A program made the translations under genes and the position numbers. Below are positions 1 through 14,800 of a DNA stretch of 64,000 nt, one piece after another. The notes beneath the pieces were generated by a model, which saw only the letters and a list, made by a program, of their open reading frames with translations, did no database searches and was not told where the DNA came from. The DNA is from Opisthorchis felineus (taxonomy: Eukaryota > Platyhelminthes > Trematoda > Opisthorchiida > Opisthorchiidae), in contig SJOL01003073.1 of assembly GCA_004794785.1 (NCBI GenBank), positions 71,611 to 135,610 of the forward strand. The letters run 5' to 3'. Each line of letters begins with the position of its first letter. Positions within the stretch are counted from its first letter, which is position 1.

Positions 1-1385
1 GTCGGCAAAAGTGAAACAATGACTAATATGGACAAAATCATTTTCCAAACAAGGTAGGAGTTTTAAAGTGGACATTTTCCCGATGAATGTAACTTTGTTA
101 ATTGTTCCTGAAGTTTGCTTCCAATTCTATATCCTCGTTAGTAGCGAAAAACAGAGGTCATCTTTGTGACTTTGGCATGTTTGATTTAGACCCTGTTTTG
201 TCGTCTGTTCCCAAGATGTCGAAAAAACTGATGTACTGTTATTTTTCAACATATAAGGGAGAATGTATACAGAGCGGTTTTCATCTTCCCTGTCACTGTC
301 AACCTTTCACATCTTAATACCTTGATGAGAAAACCCGCAGTCTTTACTGCAACACATCATTATGGTTAGCTCTGTATGATAGACTTTGCTAGACCAGGTG
401 TTTGCTCATATCATGGTTGCAACAGGTAACTCAGTAACCGGTTCGTACCACCTTCAGTCTAAGGCAGCCTTGAAAATTGCAGGGTAGCTATCAGACGTCC
501 AGTGGAACTCGCCTTGTTGTTCCCCCTTTTGCAACTTGAACCTCGGAACTTTCAACCAGTGTGTGAGTGTGACTGAGATAGCCGGTACCTATTGGTTGAC
601 TGATATCAGTGTGCCTTTTGTGAACTTGTAAGTCTGTTTGCACCTTCTGGGCACGGTATATTCGAGGACTGAATGAGTCTGCAACTTATTTATCAACTAA
701 ATAGCATTAGAGACATGTCTATGCGAAGCTAAACTGAACACAGGAGGTATTATTACAGAAAGAAGTCTGTTAAACCTGGATGGTAATCTATGTTGTGTAT
801 GTAATGGTCAACCTATACCGGAGACATCATGCAGCTATTCTATACCAAACAGAATTCATCAGCGATGTAATGAGTTTGGAGTCAATATTTATATTGTCTG
901 CTTATGTGTGGTATTAGAGAGTATATTTTATGGTCCTTTTCTGTGATTTCTGAAAAGCGGCCCCAGTAGATCTAGAATTCATTAGACTAAAGTGAGCAAC
1001 ATACCCACAAAAACTATAGTACTCTTCGTTCCACTGGAATTTGTGGACAGAAAGAAATCACTTGTCAACTAAAAATCAATATCAGCACAAATTGATTTAT
1101 TTTTGAAGACAAAAGAGTCTATCTCAGCTTGTGTGAAGACACAAGTCACATTTCTACGGGTAGCCTTGCGGGCTGAGCGAGCAGGGAATGAATGACCTTG
1201 GTATGCTCACCTGTGCATGTGAATGACGTCATCCTCAAAGTAAAAAAACTTTGAACATCGACTACGTCCCAAAGATAATTTAGACTTAGCTCTCGTAAGC
1301 AGTGCTTTCAGAATTGCGCATTCATTGCGCAGTCACATGTTCACGTGATGTTCTCTTATGTGAGTAGGAGACTGCCGACATAAAC
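1..1385. other. no gene or recognised repeat seen
   Basis: Only short frames are present and none has convincing splice sites. I see no repeat signature shared with the rest of the window. Confidence 0.4.
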
Positions 1386-1513
1386 AAAGGGTTCATTTGT
1401 TTCTATAGTTGACACCAGTGTAAGTTGCAACTGAGTATATTTCGACAGTTTCGCACAATGTTGTTTTCAGATAGAATATAAGCTGAATGGAAGCTCGGAG
1501 ACTACGCTCATCT
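1386..1513 (+). repeat. left inverted-repeat arm
   Basis: It pairs with 3882-4010 and ends inward at the hammerhead core CTGATGAG. Confidence 0.75.
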
Positions 1514-1570
1514 GATGAGCGGCATGAAGGGTGAAACCAATAATGGATTGTCGAAGATGTTCGTATGATC
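1489..1570 (+). ncRNA. degenerate type I hammerhead ribozyme (family 1)
   Basis: CTGATGAG is at 1512-1519 and TGAAAC at 1532-1537. The position equivalent to the GTC cleavage triplet reads ATA, which still fits the NUH rule. Stem II is weakened (CGGC against GGGT). The 3' half keeps TGTCGAAGA, as in the intact copy at 8069-8161. Self-cleavage is doubtful. Confidence 0.5.
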
Positions 1571-3881
1571 ACATGGGTAGTGTCTTAAATGAAGACGTCA
1601 ATGACCCTGTTGTCTGTGAAAGTTCACATATTTATTTGGACTAAAACCTACGGTTTTTATCCAGTCTTACATTTTCCGTGCTTGTTTGCTGTAGTAGTGA
1701 GACCACTGTGTATACTAGATGGAACAGAGTGACAGAAGCACTAGCATTCCCTCCGACATTGTGGCGAAAGAAAGACCGCAACAATTATAGGTGACCTGGT
1801 GGCTGTGTGAATGAATGTCTGACTGAGTTAAATGCGGGCTAACTGTAATATCCAGGCTCAAATATCCGATTACAAATCCCATTCAATTCGGACATTAGTG
1901 AGCCTGATCATACAATTTACCTTTACATTTGCAGTGTCGCTACGGAGGATAACTATGCTGACTACTTCGCCGTTTGTTTTCCGTGTATTCACACCAAGAT
2001 CGTGCATGTGCATAGCCGTGTGTCCGAATTATAGAATGCGTGATATCCACTTTTGGACGCCCATCAATTTACCCGATGTGTTGTGAAACCGGTCTTCACC
2101 AGTGGCGTTTCAATTATCGTGCACTGTGAATTGGCACTATTCGGTGTCGTATGTTTGGTTAGGTAGTTGTTCATGTAGAATGCAACCGAAATGCACCGCA
2201 CTCGTCTATACAACCGGAGATATGAACAGCCACTGTGTGTATTATTCTGGATGTACTTTTCCAATTCCGGAAGACGCCATTTGTTTTCTTCAACTAAGTG
2301 ATTTCAGGTGGTTCAAGACGGCATTCCCTACCTGGATTCTTACGCTGGGGAACAGAGGCGCATATTCATCGGGACGATTGTGAACGAAGCTGAATTTTAA
2401 CCGTATTACAGACATGACTCAATTAAACGGAAAATCATCCTTCGTAAGAACCTCTTCAGTCATTGGTTATACCTCACAAAGCTGCATGAAGCTCGTGATT
2501 TTTCCGAATAAGCTCTTTACCAGAGGGATTTTCCGGCTAAGAGGGACCCAGGGTTTTCTACAATCCTTGCATTACTTTGAAGCTTATGAGTTTTCATTGA
2601 GGTTTGAGTATTTTCTGATCTGATTTACATCCATTTAACACCTAAAGACTAATTCGTCCGTGATTTACTTTATCATAGCCTTTGCATTGCAGCACCTTAT
2701 GGATTTTTCAGTAGATGCTATAAATTCTAACGTCACTGATGTCATCCGAAGTGATCTACTCGTTATAATGCCTGAAAGCCTGACCTACATGAATAGGAAT
2801 ATGCCGTAGCAGACAAACTGAAAATGAAGTCAAAATTGGTCGACTGTATACACTTAAGCCTATTTGCTTTAAGCTCTTCGTCGTTTAGCAATAACACTTT
2901 ACCTAGCAGTTCATTTCGCATAGATACTTTAAGGATAGGAGGTGATGCAGAAGCTGCAACAAACGATTAACCGTTAACTTTCCGAAGCCAGGTCAAAGCT
3001 TGTCGACCAATGATTCCAGTATTTCATAGTAAACAATTGAAGGTCAACGCAAACAAGACCATATCAGTGAGCTTCGTGTGTTTCAGTTAGTGATGCAGAA
3101 AAAACAACCAGGAAAAGGCAGACAAACAACGGCCGCCTGATACGAGCTACTAGTGAACAAATCAGGAGCTAACTACTCACAGTCAGGTGAATTCGAACAG
3201 CCAATTCAGGATTTGGAACGGCGTACAAGACGATTGTTTGTACACCAGTAAAAGCTCAGTGATCTTGTTTATGAAGGTTTCCAGGAGAGAACGAAAGCTT
3301 CTTTCTGATCGATTTCCGGGGTCACGACAGCTACCTCTGTCTCTTTAACAGGCACTTTAAAGTTAGTGGACAGAGATAGTTTGGGTACTTTTAGTTTCAT
3401 TGCGCGCCTCTTGTGTTAGAGATAGTTCTTGATTGCTTGCAATGTCTTGTACACCGGCTGAGTTTACATAATGAGCCAATGTTTACTGGAATTGATGGTC
3501 CAGCAAATTCTATGTCCCTGTCCACAGTTGAGACGGAGTCATGCCCCCAACCACAATGGTGTCAAACGCCTGCCCCAATGAGATGCAACTCAAAATAGAG
3601 GACAAAATGTCCCTTTCCTTGTGGTCCTCTGTCTTCATTGGAGGTAGATGTGCATCTTGCAGCCACCAAGGGAAGAGCGACTCCCTTTTTCATACCTGTC
3701 TAAACCGTACATCCAGAATGTCGTGGTTAAATGCATCGGATTTTTGCGATCTTTTGGTTGTTAACTATCACACCAGTCGGTATTTGCGCTCTCGTTAACC
3801 CACATCAATGGCACCTTATCGGCTTCATTACACGTGATGTTGCTAACCTAGCTTTGCACTGAAACCGTTAGTGACATAAGT

Positions 3882-4010
3882 AGATGAGCGTAGTCTCCGA
3901 GCTTTCATTCAGCTTATATTCTACCTGAAAACAACATTGTGCGCAACTGACGAAATATACTCAGTTGCAACTTACACTGGTGTTAACTGTAGAAACAACT
4001 GAACCCTTTT
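3882..4010 (-). repeat. right inverted-repeat arm
   Basis: This is the inverted copy of 1386-1513, with a handful of substitutions and a one-base length difference. It includes the reverse complement of the hammerhead 5' stem I strand (AGATGAGCG at the inner edge). Confidence 0.75.
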
Positions 4011-4732
4011 CTATGATATTCTCCAGTTGAAAAAATTATGCCACTGAAAGGCAAGATAACCTCGAACGGGTCACCTCAGACCAGGTCTAACGAGCATTTT
4101 GGTTGTATATTCATTGGAGTACGTGAATGACCTACAATATGCCGTGAATTCCACGTGCTTTGAAAGCGGCAGAAAATATCCTTTGATCAATGTTTTATTT
4201 GATAGCTTGTTTGCGTACCCCCAAACAAGTGCGTTTTTTGCCCACCTAGCTCGAGGCAATGCACCACAGCCTAGCAAGCAAAATGAATGCTACTACCTGA
4301 TTTTAGTAGTCGAGGAACTGAATAAAAATTCTGGAACATTGGCCATCGGAATACGATAAATTTCCCCACAAAAAAAGGAATTAGCGTGACCAAAGCATCT
4401 TGTTTTAAGAAGGAAGTAAACTATGTGTTGGCTAGAGTAAATCTCTTGCATACGGAGATATACCTACGTGGCGATAACAGGTAAACTGCCCACCACTAGT
4501 CCGCTTCATTGTCCTTCTATCCATTAGGATCCGCCAGAACTAACCATTTCCCTAAAAAGTCCCAAAAACAAGCTGAATGCGCCACGACAGACTGAACCAA
4601 CTTGGACATGACATAATGCCACTCATCCTTCAGTGAAGGAAACCACATCAGGCGATCACGTAGCTACTGGCTCCTCCAGTGACCACTCCTCAGATGGAAG
4701 TTTCACCCATCTCACTCTACTACCGTCAATCC
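4011..4732. other. no gene seen
   Basis: Short overlapping frames occur on both strands, but none has good splice context. No repeat was recognised. Confidence 0.35.
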
Positions 4733-4880
4733 ATAAATGGCTCAGAGGAGGTTGCGGGTTCGAAAATCTGAGTTTCGTGAGATGCGCACTGCTGATGATT
4801 TCCAATAAGAACGAAACAGCTGTGCAGTGCTGCTTGGCTTTTCATCATGCATTGGCCTCACTGACAGGACTAAATCTAGT
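4733..4880 (+). mobile_element. tRNA-derived SINE with hammerhead (family 2)
   Basis: The head carries a Pol III A-box match, TGGCTCAGAGG (4738-4748), and a B-box-like GGTTCGAAAAT (4757-4767). They are closer together than in a tRNA, so the head has lost bases. The hammerhead follows: stem I GCACTG (4786-4791) pairs with CAGTGC (4825-4830), CTGATGA is at 4792-4798 and CGAAAC at 4812-4817. Stem III is the palindrome ACAGCTGT. The expected cleavage triplet is GTG, a mutation from GTA that should block cleavage. The same module recurs at 25.3, 44.7 and 54.8 kb. Schistosome Sm-alpha elements have the same architecture. Confidence 0.7.
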
Positions 4881-5013
4881 AAAAACCATACTACCATCAA
4901 AGCTTTTTCTATCGAAAATCATGACAGTATGCAGAACAGGCGTGATCGTCATTATTCCGAAGGTTTTTGAAAGGCGTAACTTACCCTCCCCAGCACCAAG
5001 TTGTGACACGAAT

Positions 5014-5041
5014 GATATATATATATATATATATATATATG
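5014..5041. repeat. (TA)n microsatellite
   Basis: An uninterrupted AT/TA dinucleotide run of about 28 bases. Confidence 0.95.
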
Positions 5042-5118
5042 TCATAAACGAGTGTGAACTTCGTTCGTCCTATTATTCCTCTCCGGAAGATGAACTTCCA
5101 CATGCAGATCACAGCTAA

Positions 5119-7480
5119 GTGTTGCTTCCTTTTTTTGTGCAAAATAAAACATGGTAATACTACTGAAATGTGAAGTAGTTGGTAGCGTAGGTAAACTACT
5201 GGGAGTCGACCACATTAGCTCTGTTACGATCCTTGCTATAATTGGATATGACAAATAACCGACATTGAAATAATACAGAAAGAAGACAAAAGCTTTGGGA
5301 TTTCGGCATTTCGTCATCCGCAAAACCTAAAGCCATCAAGTTTACATACTAATAAGGAGTGAACAGCAATAAAACAGTAGAACAGAGCAAGTCTTCTGGT
5401 GAGCCAATCAGGTCCGGATCTTATGTTCAAGGCAAGCTGACTGCTCGTGTCAGGGTGTTTTCACGCCCATAACCTGAACGGGTGTTGATTGATTAACATG
5501 GCCTTACTGAAAGCTAACAATCTCGAGTTGACACTGCGTAGTACAGGTCCAAATGCCGTACTTTCATCAACTCTGTGTCCAGTGAATAGTGTCTGAAATT
5601 CGATGATCAAGGCTTTCGGGTCTCAGCTAGCAGGGCATCGGTCGACCGCCTAGTCATCTGACTCAAATAACGAGGCAAGCGTTCTCAGGCACGTTCGCTT
5701 AAGCTCCTATATGTTCTGTGTACTTATGTCTCACGGAAAATGGATGCGTGAAGCAGAGAAATAGGCTACAGTGCGCAGCGCACATCGGAGTTTCACCTGT
5801 CTCGTTGATGAGATTAAGATTAGTTGAGCTGCTGGGTACGCACGGCCGATTTGGGCAGCATGGCTGTGGTTAGGTGTTGTACCTTAAGCCGCATTCTGAC
5901 AAATACCCTTTTTCTATTTTACTGACTATTCAACCCGATTGCACTTACTGGTTAGTGCTTCCCTGCTTTGTTGCCAAGTCTTAGACTGTCCAGCTTTCGG
6001 ACGCTTTCACTTAACCCATGGCTTGGCGAAAAGAGCCAGGCAGACTATCCTCCAGAATAAAGCGGGAGTAGTTGATTCATTGCGAAATGTTGCAAAGATG
6101 ATTACCATAGATTTCATCCATTACTCGTCTGCGCTTTTAGTAGATGGGGTCTATAGGATGGGCTGCGGTTGGTTTTCCCGTCGAGGATGACTAACCTGTT
6201 AAGGGAGAAAATCAATATTGGTCAGTGGCTTGTTTTCCTATTTATTTTGACTACTCACGAGTAGCGTGGTTCGTGATTGTTTATCATGCCTATTTGGCTG
6301 CCTGCCCGCTGTCCCACGTTTTCCTGCTCCCGCTTAACGTTCACGTTCTACCTGCCTGATAACGTGATGACTGTCCTGTGGGGCGAGCCTGGGGCTCAGG
6401 AATGACAAACGAGCATGTTCCGCAACATACCAACCCGGCTGCTACGGAGGCACCCTTTTACGAACATCTTCATATTGCCTCATAACTGGGAGGTACCTCT
6501 GAGTCCCTATTAGCAGGGTTGAAGCGCCCGTCTTAATTTAATGCCATCGCACGTGCTGCTTTGTCACACTTTCGGTTAATGGATCAAAGTGCATCTCCCT
6601 ATGTGCTGAACTCACCCAATACCCTTTATTCCAAGTAATTTCTGTCTCCCTTTTTAGTTGGAGCTACCGCCCTAACAGGCGATCGGCGTTCCATAGCCTT
6701 ATCCCTTCACTATGCCCACTTACACTATCTGAACATCTCTATTAGTTCATTTGTATATCATCTGGCATTCACTTGTTGTAGTTCCCACAAAATTCTACTG
6801 CATCACTCTCCTTTTTTGCTCCTATCGATTTTCGTTTTGTTGATTGTATATTCTGCTTATTTTGAGCTGTTCACAAAACCAGTTATTATTACAATATCTA
6901 CTTCCCCCTTCGGTCTGTACCTACAGTTCAGTACCTTCTGAGTACAAACTGCGTTTAATCCGATAATGTTAAACGCTCGGATCAAAAAGGCTTGATCAGA
7001 GTATTTGAAGTTTATGGAGTCCCAGGCAGAAGTGAAGACATTCTCAAGGGGAAGAGTAATTTTAGAGCAAAATCACGGGCATGAAATTTCAACATGCGTG
7101 TCTACTATCTTATCGCCGTCGTCAAATTTTGCAACCATTCGAACACAAAAATCTGGACAATTTTCAGTAACTCCTAAATTGTGGCCGGAAATTGATACAG
7201 AGTTCTGACAGGTTTGAGCGATGTTGGGCGTGTCCCACCTGCCGCCTCACTGACGTGGCCACAGTTCTAATTAGGGCTTTTCCAGCACTCATAGTGGGCG
7301 TCTAACATTCAATGATTGTAAAAAACCTATTAGGGAGAAAATAGTGGACAGAAAAATGATGTCTGTACGCTCCCAAGGTAATGTTGGAAACGTCGTTATC
7401 ACGTTATTTGTGAAAACTTAGTTCGGCCAACTTGCATTGATTTATCATGGCAATTTTCGTCCGTGTCGGTAAACAACTCG
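5119..7480. other. no confirmed gene; two weak coding-like frames
   Basis: The plus-strand frames at 5939-6190 and 7005-7208 have protein-like composition. I could not find a matching donor and acceptor pair for either, so they are not called as exons. Confidence 0.3.
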
Positions 7481-7493
7481 AGGTTACAAACAC

Positions 7494-7704
7494 CTGCAGC
7501 ATTACGAGCACTGATAATTCGGATCCCAACTCTTCCTACACGGCAATCTCCAGTCAAATGCAAAGATTCTGATTTCTTCCTTTCTTTAACCTCAAAGGAT
7601 CCACCGTATCTTATCAGCAACTCTGGCTCTTCAAGAAGGCATGATACTACTTTTACACATAATACATGTGGATATATTCGAATGCTGCTATATTCATCAA
7701 ACAT
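7494..7704 (-). CDS. possible exon, unrecognised protein
   Basis: The frame opens at an ATG and runs 70 codons to a CAG|GTGTTT donor (exon end 7494, phase 1). It holds a charged central stretch (GSFEVKERKKSESLHL) and a C-terminal GIRIISARNAA. The frame stays open past the donor to 7399. A plus-strand frame of 136 codons overlaps the region antisense, so the strand is uncertain. No family was recognised. Confidence 0.25.
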
Positions 7705-8044
7705 ATTTCTAATTTATCTGTATCCTACGTTCGGTCGCTGGCCCTGGGTGGGTTGCCTTGTGACTGATCGATACAATTTAAGCATCGGTGGTGTACTATT
7801 GATCTTCCATGGCCTATGCTTAAATGTCTACCGAAAACTGTGGAGTATACCAAAGACAAAAACTGAATTCTAATGCACCTTCAAACCAAGAAGTGAAAAA
7901 CTGAAGCAGTAAAACTGGCTTCCTACGTACCTACTTCAGCCGTCAAAGTGGAATATTTCACAAGTAGCGTTGTTGCTCGGCTGCCTGGAACGCTTCTGAT
8001 AAAACCTATACACTTCACTCACCACTCCTCACTATGAATTACTA

Positions 8045-9770
<1,726 letters not shown>

Positions 9771-9990
9771 TTTAGCTGACATTCAGTTGAGTCCTTCGTT
9801 GAGACCAACTTCGTTTGCACCTAGGTGTATATCGCCACTTATATAGAGACTCCTGTTCTATTAGAAAATAAAATTGATGGAAACTAGTGAGCTGTACCTT
9901 AGGAATGTCGAAACCGGTGATGGGCTGTAAAAGAGTTTTCATCATAGAAAACTGAGCAAGGGCTGAGTAGTTTAAGATGCACACACCGTT
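9771..9990 (+). repeat. decayed family 1 hammerhead unit
   Basis: The unit flank (ATTCAGTTGAGTC, 9781-9793) is followed by GGAAACTAG, then TCGAAACCGGTGATGGGCTG near 9908-9927 and GAGTTTTC. CTGATGA and stem II have been lost, so it cannot be an active ribozyme. Confidence 0.6.
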
Positions 9991-10030
9991 TCAATGACGG
10001 CTGACGAATTCATTACAAAATTATTTTCAG

Positions 10031-10254
10031 ATCACTACCAAAACCCCCTTAACATGGCGTCAACCGGCAAAGGGGGCATTCAACATTTTACTGTCATGCT
10101 CAAATGTGGATGGGATTCACACATACATTGCCTTGCCGGGACCTTCATAATTAGCTCACACCTATTGGGCACCAACCGTAAAAATAGCGCACATATGTCC
10201 ATCTTCCGGTTGCTACAAACAGCCAGACTATTCTGTCAGGACGTGGACAGATGA
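10031..10254 (+). CDS. possible 3'-terminal exon, unrecognised protein
   Basis: A strong acceptor (AATTATTTTCAG) precedes 10031. The frame then stays open for 74 codons to TGA, entering in phase 1 (two leading bases). The peptide begins HYQNPLNMASTGKGGIQHF and ends LFCQDVDR. No upstream partner exon was found, so it may be fortuitous. Confidence 0.3.
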
Positions 10255-11754
10255 GAAAACTGGGGGATTTTTGCACTTTTTCCCGTTAATTCTGCAACGC
10301 ATATAGGCAGGTCACAGATTAGGTTCCCGTCTGACTCTCTAAACAAATAGTAGCAGAAATGCCAACGGAAACTGGTGTTCTCAGTTTGCTTACAGCCCCC
10401 GGTCTACCCTAAGTTATCCCTTTTGTTTGGTAACTTTTAAAACCGTGTATCATTGTGGGCAAATGCCACTTTTTTACTGACGGATCGCAACGTATGGGCA
10501 ATTCTTTTGCAGACTGATTGCTCTCGAAAGTTTCATCCTAATATACGAAGTTAATAAAATTCCGATTAATTGTCTGCATCCTATATAGTTGCCTTTCAAA
10601 ATTTTTTGAACCAACCCTCATATTTTGCTTACCAAAGTTCAAAGCACGCCCTCTATGGTTAGTTTCGGCAACTTTGGCAACGATACTGTCCATAAGTTTG
10701 GGTTCACACTACTCAGTACAGTACTAAGAATCTAAAGTTGTTTCCGTTTTAAGTTTAACCTGTGGTTTTTAGCGTAAAAATGATCATGTAAATGTTCGTG
10801 GATTGCGCCGAGTTTAGTCAATTGAAGCCTCGCACGAGCTTAATGGGCATAAGTGATACTGAACTGAATCATTCTTTGTCTGGTTTACTGAATATTGCTA
10901 CTTGAATAGAGTCAGAATTGGATATGTTCAACATCGATCAAACTTCAATGATAAGTTTCACTGCATTGGTCAGCAAGCCAACCTTGTGGTTGCCTCGATT
11001 TTCATTTTAAGCAGCGCTGACCTCGTAAAACGAATGTTGCAGCCTCGCAACCAAATTGTGTTTTTTCGAAAGCGAAAGTCAGTCCCTACTGAGCAACGAG
11101 CAGACAAAATTTGTCTCGAAAGAATTAACGTGTACTATTAATTTAAAAAAAGTACGGTGACTGACTCATAGGCGCCAGAGGAGCATTTTCTAATAAGCAG
11201 TACAATACAGTTGAAAGCAATCAATCACGCACTTGATTCGCTTTCTAGTTCGGAGAACGAAATGACTCAGCACAGAAACGTCTGAATAAATTAGAACTTA
11301 TCCAGTGTGATTAGGAATCTGATGCACCTCAGGTGTGTTTTACACACTGAGTTGATTTGGCTCGTGCAGAATTGATACCTAAGCTAGTGACAGTCCAATC
11401 ATACGTGAATTTCGGCACAAGTATTTAGGGTACTTGTCTCTACCTAGGCTATACTACTAGGTGTATGCATGACAAAAAGGGTACAAGAGATTGGAAACGG
11501 ACGAGTTGTCTGAGGAACTTGAACATCTATTTTCGACGCGTGCTGTTACGTGATGTTTCTGCCACATTTATCAGCACATGCGTGCACGTTTTTATGTAGA
11601 ATGTGTAGAAGGTGCAGACTATTTGTAAGCATGTATAGAAACTAACAGATTCTGTGATGCAATTAAACTTTGGACTGATTTGTATTAGCCTGCTCTCCAG
11701 TGTTGCGCGTCTGCTTGATAGTCAAGCTTGTCGGCCCCTGATCAGAGTTGATCT
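10255..11754. other. no gene seen
   Basis: Scattered short frames lack splice context. No repeat was recognised. Confidence 0.35.
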
Positions 11755-11764
11755 GTCCTCTATC

Positions 11765-11885
11765 AAGGTTTCGTCACTATATGAAGAGGTTTCTTCATTC
11801 ATCCAACCACCCACTGGTGGTATCTCGTCCTATGGTGACGAAACATTTACAGTCCACTTGTTAAGGTAGGCGAACAGATCAAGTG
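11765..11885. repeat. head-to-head pair of family 3 hammerhead-like units
   Basis: A minus-strand copy (about 11767-11800, reading AGTGACGAAACC on the reverse strand) abuts a plus-strand copy (CTGGTGG at 11814-11820, GTGACGAAAC at 11835-11844). The 5' ends face each other, with almost no spacer. Confidence 0.5.
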
Positions 11886-14800
11886 TGACCGACAGAATCT
11901 GCCGCATCAATGAATTGTACGTGGCACCACAGCCAATGAACATAAACGGACAGCAGTCGAAAAATAGCAAAATGTTTGCTAACGTCCTAGAACAGAATAG
12001 GCTGACAGCATACGGTTGCCTCAGTCTGAAAGCCAGTAGGTGCTCTAAGTAGTTCATACGGTTTTTCTTGTTGCCGTACTGGGCACATAGTTCGCATCGG
12101 CACCTTATGCAGGAAACAGATATGTAACAAAATGGTCTACTGTGAGTAAGACGAATGTGCTCTTATTTGTATCAATGGTTTGAGTCGATTCCCTTGAGAT
12201 TGTCATTGTACCGAAATATCAAATCTCTCAGCTCTTTTAATGGCAATCCTATTGGTCACAGACAAAGAAGTGGGCCCTGGAATAAAGTAATCCAGACAGT
12301 TCAAAACAATAAACTGGCGACTTGAATCGGGGAAATTCAGCGGATCCCGCAAGTTACATGGGTGGTGATGCTTCTCCAAATGACGCTCTCCTGGTAATTT
12401 AGGTTACTCAAAGGCTCGATACTAAGGAGTTTTGGACAACCCATTCAAGTGGAGATCATTGGCTGCTTAAAATAAATTTTTTTTCAGTGGAGTCCAAATT
12501 GGCGTCCATATCACACCGGTGGAAACAGTCCTCGTTTTGCATTGGTGTGATTATTCTGCCTAGTCTTCGGCAAAGTGAAGAAGCACCAAACCTGGAACTC
12601 GCTCTCATTAGAGGTCATCTTTAGCTGTACAAGAAAAGGAACTCCGGGCACACGATACTCGGGGCAACCGTGTCACCAGCGCCAGCTGTAGACACCTACA
12701 TTGGCACTTCTGAAAGAGCTGACTTGCTCGGATAGGATTGTCGCCTAATAGGTATGCAGTTCGCCTTCCAGTAACAAGCTCCGTTCTTCCACACACATTT
12801 TCCGAGTATGCCTGAGGTCACACTAGCCTTGGCCACACGACATCTCACAGCCAATAACCACATCAACCAGTTGCGTGCACATACTCCGTTCTAGTATTGA
12901 TACGCGAGGAAGTATTCGTGACTCTGTATGTTGAAGTTTGATGCGTACTGAATCTTTTCATTCCCATTGATCCAATGGATAAACTGTGTGGCACCATGGC
13001 GAATTTGTCGCCGGAGTGTTGCAGTTTGTCGTGCAAACGGTCCTCCGCAAAAATGAGAATGTAGATTTTCGTTTAGCTCACCAAATTTCTCACACCAACA
13101 CCTTGAATAGGTTTCCATTAAACCAATATTGGAGCTGCATCGTCGTTCACGAAGGCCGTTTCGGCTACGGTCTTTAGATATAGACCGTTCGGTATGGTTG
13201 CGGTGACTTCAACACCACTGAAAACCGATCCTAAAGTTTGTATTCTTGCCCTTGTTCCGCTCATTAGGTTTCAAATTAGGTTGAAAAAGTTTGGCAGACA
13301 GCCATATCTAACAAGGACTGTCCATAGTACCGTTCAGGTCAAGGATTTGAGAATATTGGTGAATTCTACGTAGACGAAAGTTAGTACCTGGAACTGTTCT
13401 GGGGACTTCCCTTGGAGCATGAACGCTCTAAACACCAGATCCAGTGAGCTGTGACCAGTGTTCTTCTCGGACGTGTGTTTGGATAACTTCAACCTTCACT
13501 AGTTTGAGTTCATCAGGCTACCTGTATAACTGGGCGGGTTGTCGTATCTGCAGTTGTTGAATGAAGACTTACTTCCCCAATATTCGGGGACTGGCACAAT
13601 TAGGAATGGTGAAATTAGAGTGGCGAATTGTGTTCCCCAAACTAGCTTTACATAATCATTTTATTGAAGCGTGACTTCGCTTACCCACTGTTTCAACCCT
13701 CAGTTCCACGTTTGCATGCTGTATCTCTTCAGTGAATCATTTTTCTCCAAAACACGGTTATATACTACTACGATGTCAATGCTTTGGAATCTGTTCAAGA
13801 GTTTGTTGAAGTGCTTGCCTGATATGTTTATTTTTGGAGCTGGTGCTTCGTGTCACTATGCTGATCTAATGCATTCCGAGTAAACGGATTCCAAATAATC
13901 GCGAAATTATTGTCCCGCTGCCTTTGTTTTTTCCACAGTTCTTCCTTGATTCTTTCTAGTTGCCTGGCTAGGTCACTTCGAGCATATATTATTCTTTGCT
14001 TCTTTGTCTCGCTGTCCGGACCGACAAATTTATTGAACCACGGCACAAAATCCTCTGTTTCAATAAAATACGATACAATAAAATACAGTCGAAAAATGAA
14101 GGTGCGAGTTTAGTTTGGAAACCGGCGTGAACCGTTTTGAACCTGACTTCAGGACTCAGAAAATTGGTTCAAACCCTTATTCATAGATTGGTTCATCAGC
14201 ACTAACCAACCCTTATCGGTCAACCAGACCTGAGTCTTTTTTATCGTGTGGCTGATTGTATGGAGACTATCAGCGCTGCATTCAGGAAACGGAGGGCAGT
14301 ACCAAGAACTACTTACAACAACAAAGCAAAACAACCTCTAAACAAACTCACAATACAACATTTACCAACGAGGGTCTTATTATACAACGCATGAATGGCC
14401 TACACAAAACTCGAAAACGTTCGTTCCCACTAGCCGCATGATCCTCATAGAACTGGCAGTGGGCAGGCGAACTGATGAAGCCATTAAGGTCCAGATTAAG
14501 AGACTCAAGCCACAAGGATACCTTGGAATTCATGGATCCCTTACAGAGTTTGGACATTTTCGTCTTTGATATAATGACTTCTTTTGAATTACTTGTGAGG
14601 TCACCAAAGTTGCTTATGATTTTGCAGAAGAAAATGATATTTCATCCGGACTCCTTTCAAATAATGTGTGTGCGCGCTTCAGCCTTCACATATCAAACGT
14701 GTAATTTTTACTGCATGTGATTTTAGGTGAATGATGTTCACATAAGGTATTTCGAACCCAAAATATCATAAAGCAGTCAGCAATCAGTTACATACTTAAG

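Larger units (their letters stand above)
1386..4010. mobile_element. 2.6 kb element with about 128-base terminal inverted repeats
   Basis: Bases 1386-1513 reappear as an inverted copy at 3882-4010, with about 90% identity by eye. Similarity stops abruptly outside AAAGGGTTCA at both ends, so these look like true element ends. The inner edge of each arm runs into family 1 hammerhead sequence. On the left the ribozyme continues past the arm; on the right only its 5' stem I strand remains, in reverse orientation. The interior (1590-3880) has only short frames and no recognisable reverse transcriptase or transposase. It could be two oppositely oriented repeat copies that trapped unrelated DNA, or a non-autonomous element. 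Penelope-like elements are known to carry hammerheads in terminal repeats that can be inverted. Confidence 0.6.

Noticed and set aside
4633..5118. 161-codon plus-strand frame
   Set aside because: It runs through the tRNA head and hammerhead of a SINE and then a (TA)n microsatellite; the frame is incidental.
7463..7873. 136-codon plus-strand frame
   Set aside because: Low-complexity hydrophobic composition, no splice sites, and antisense to a better minus-strand candidate.
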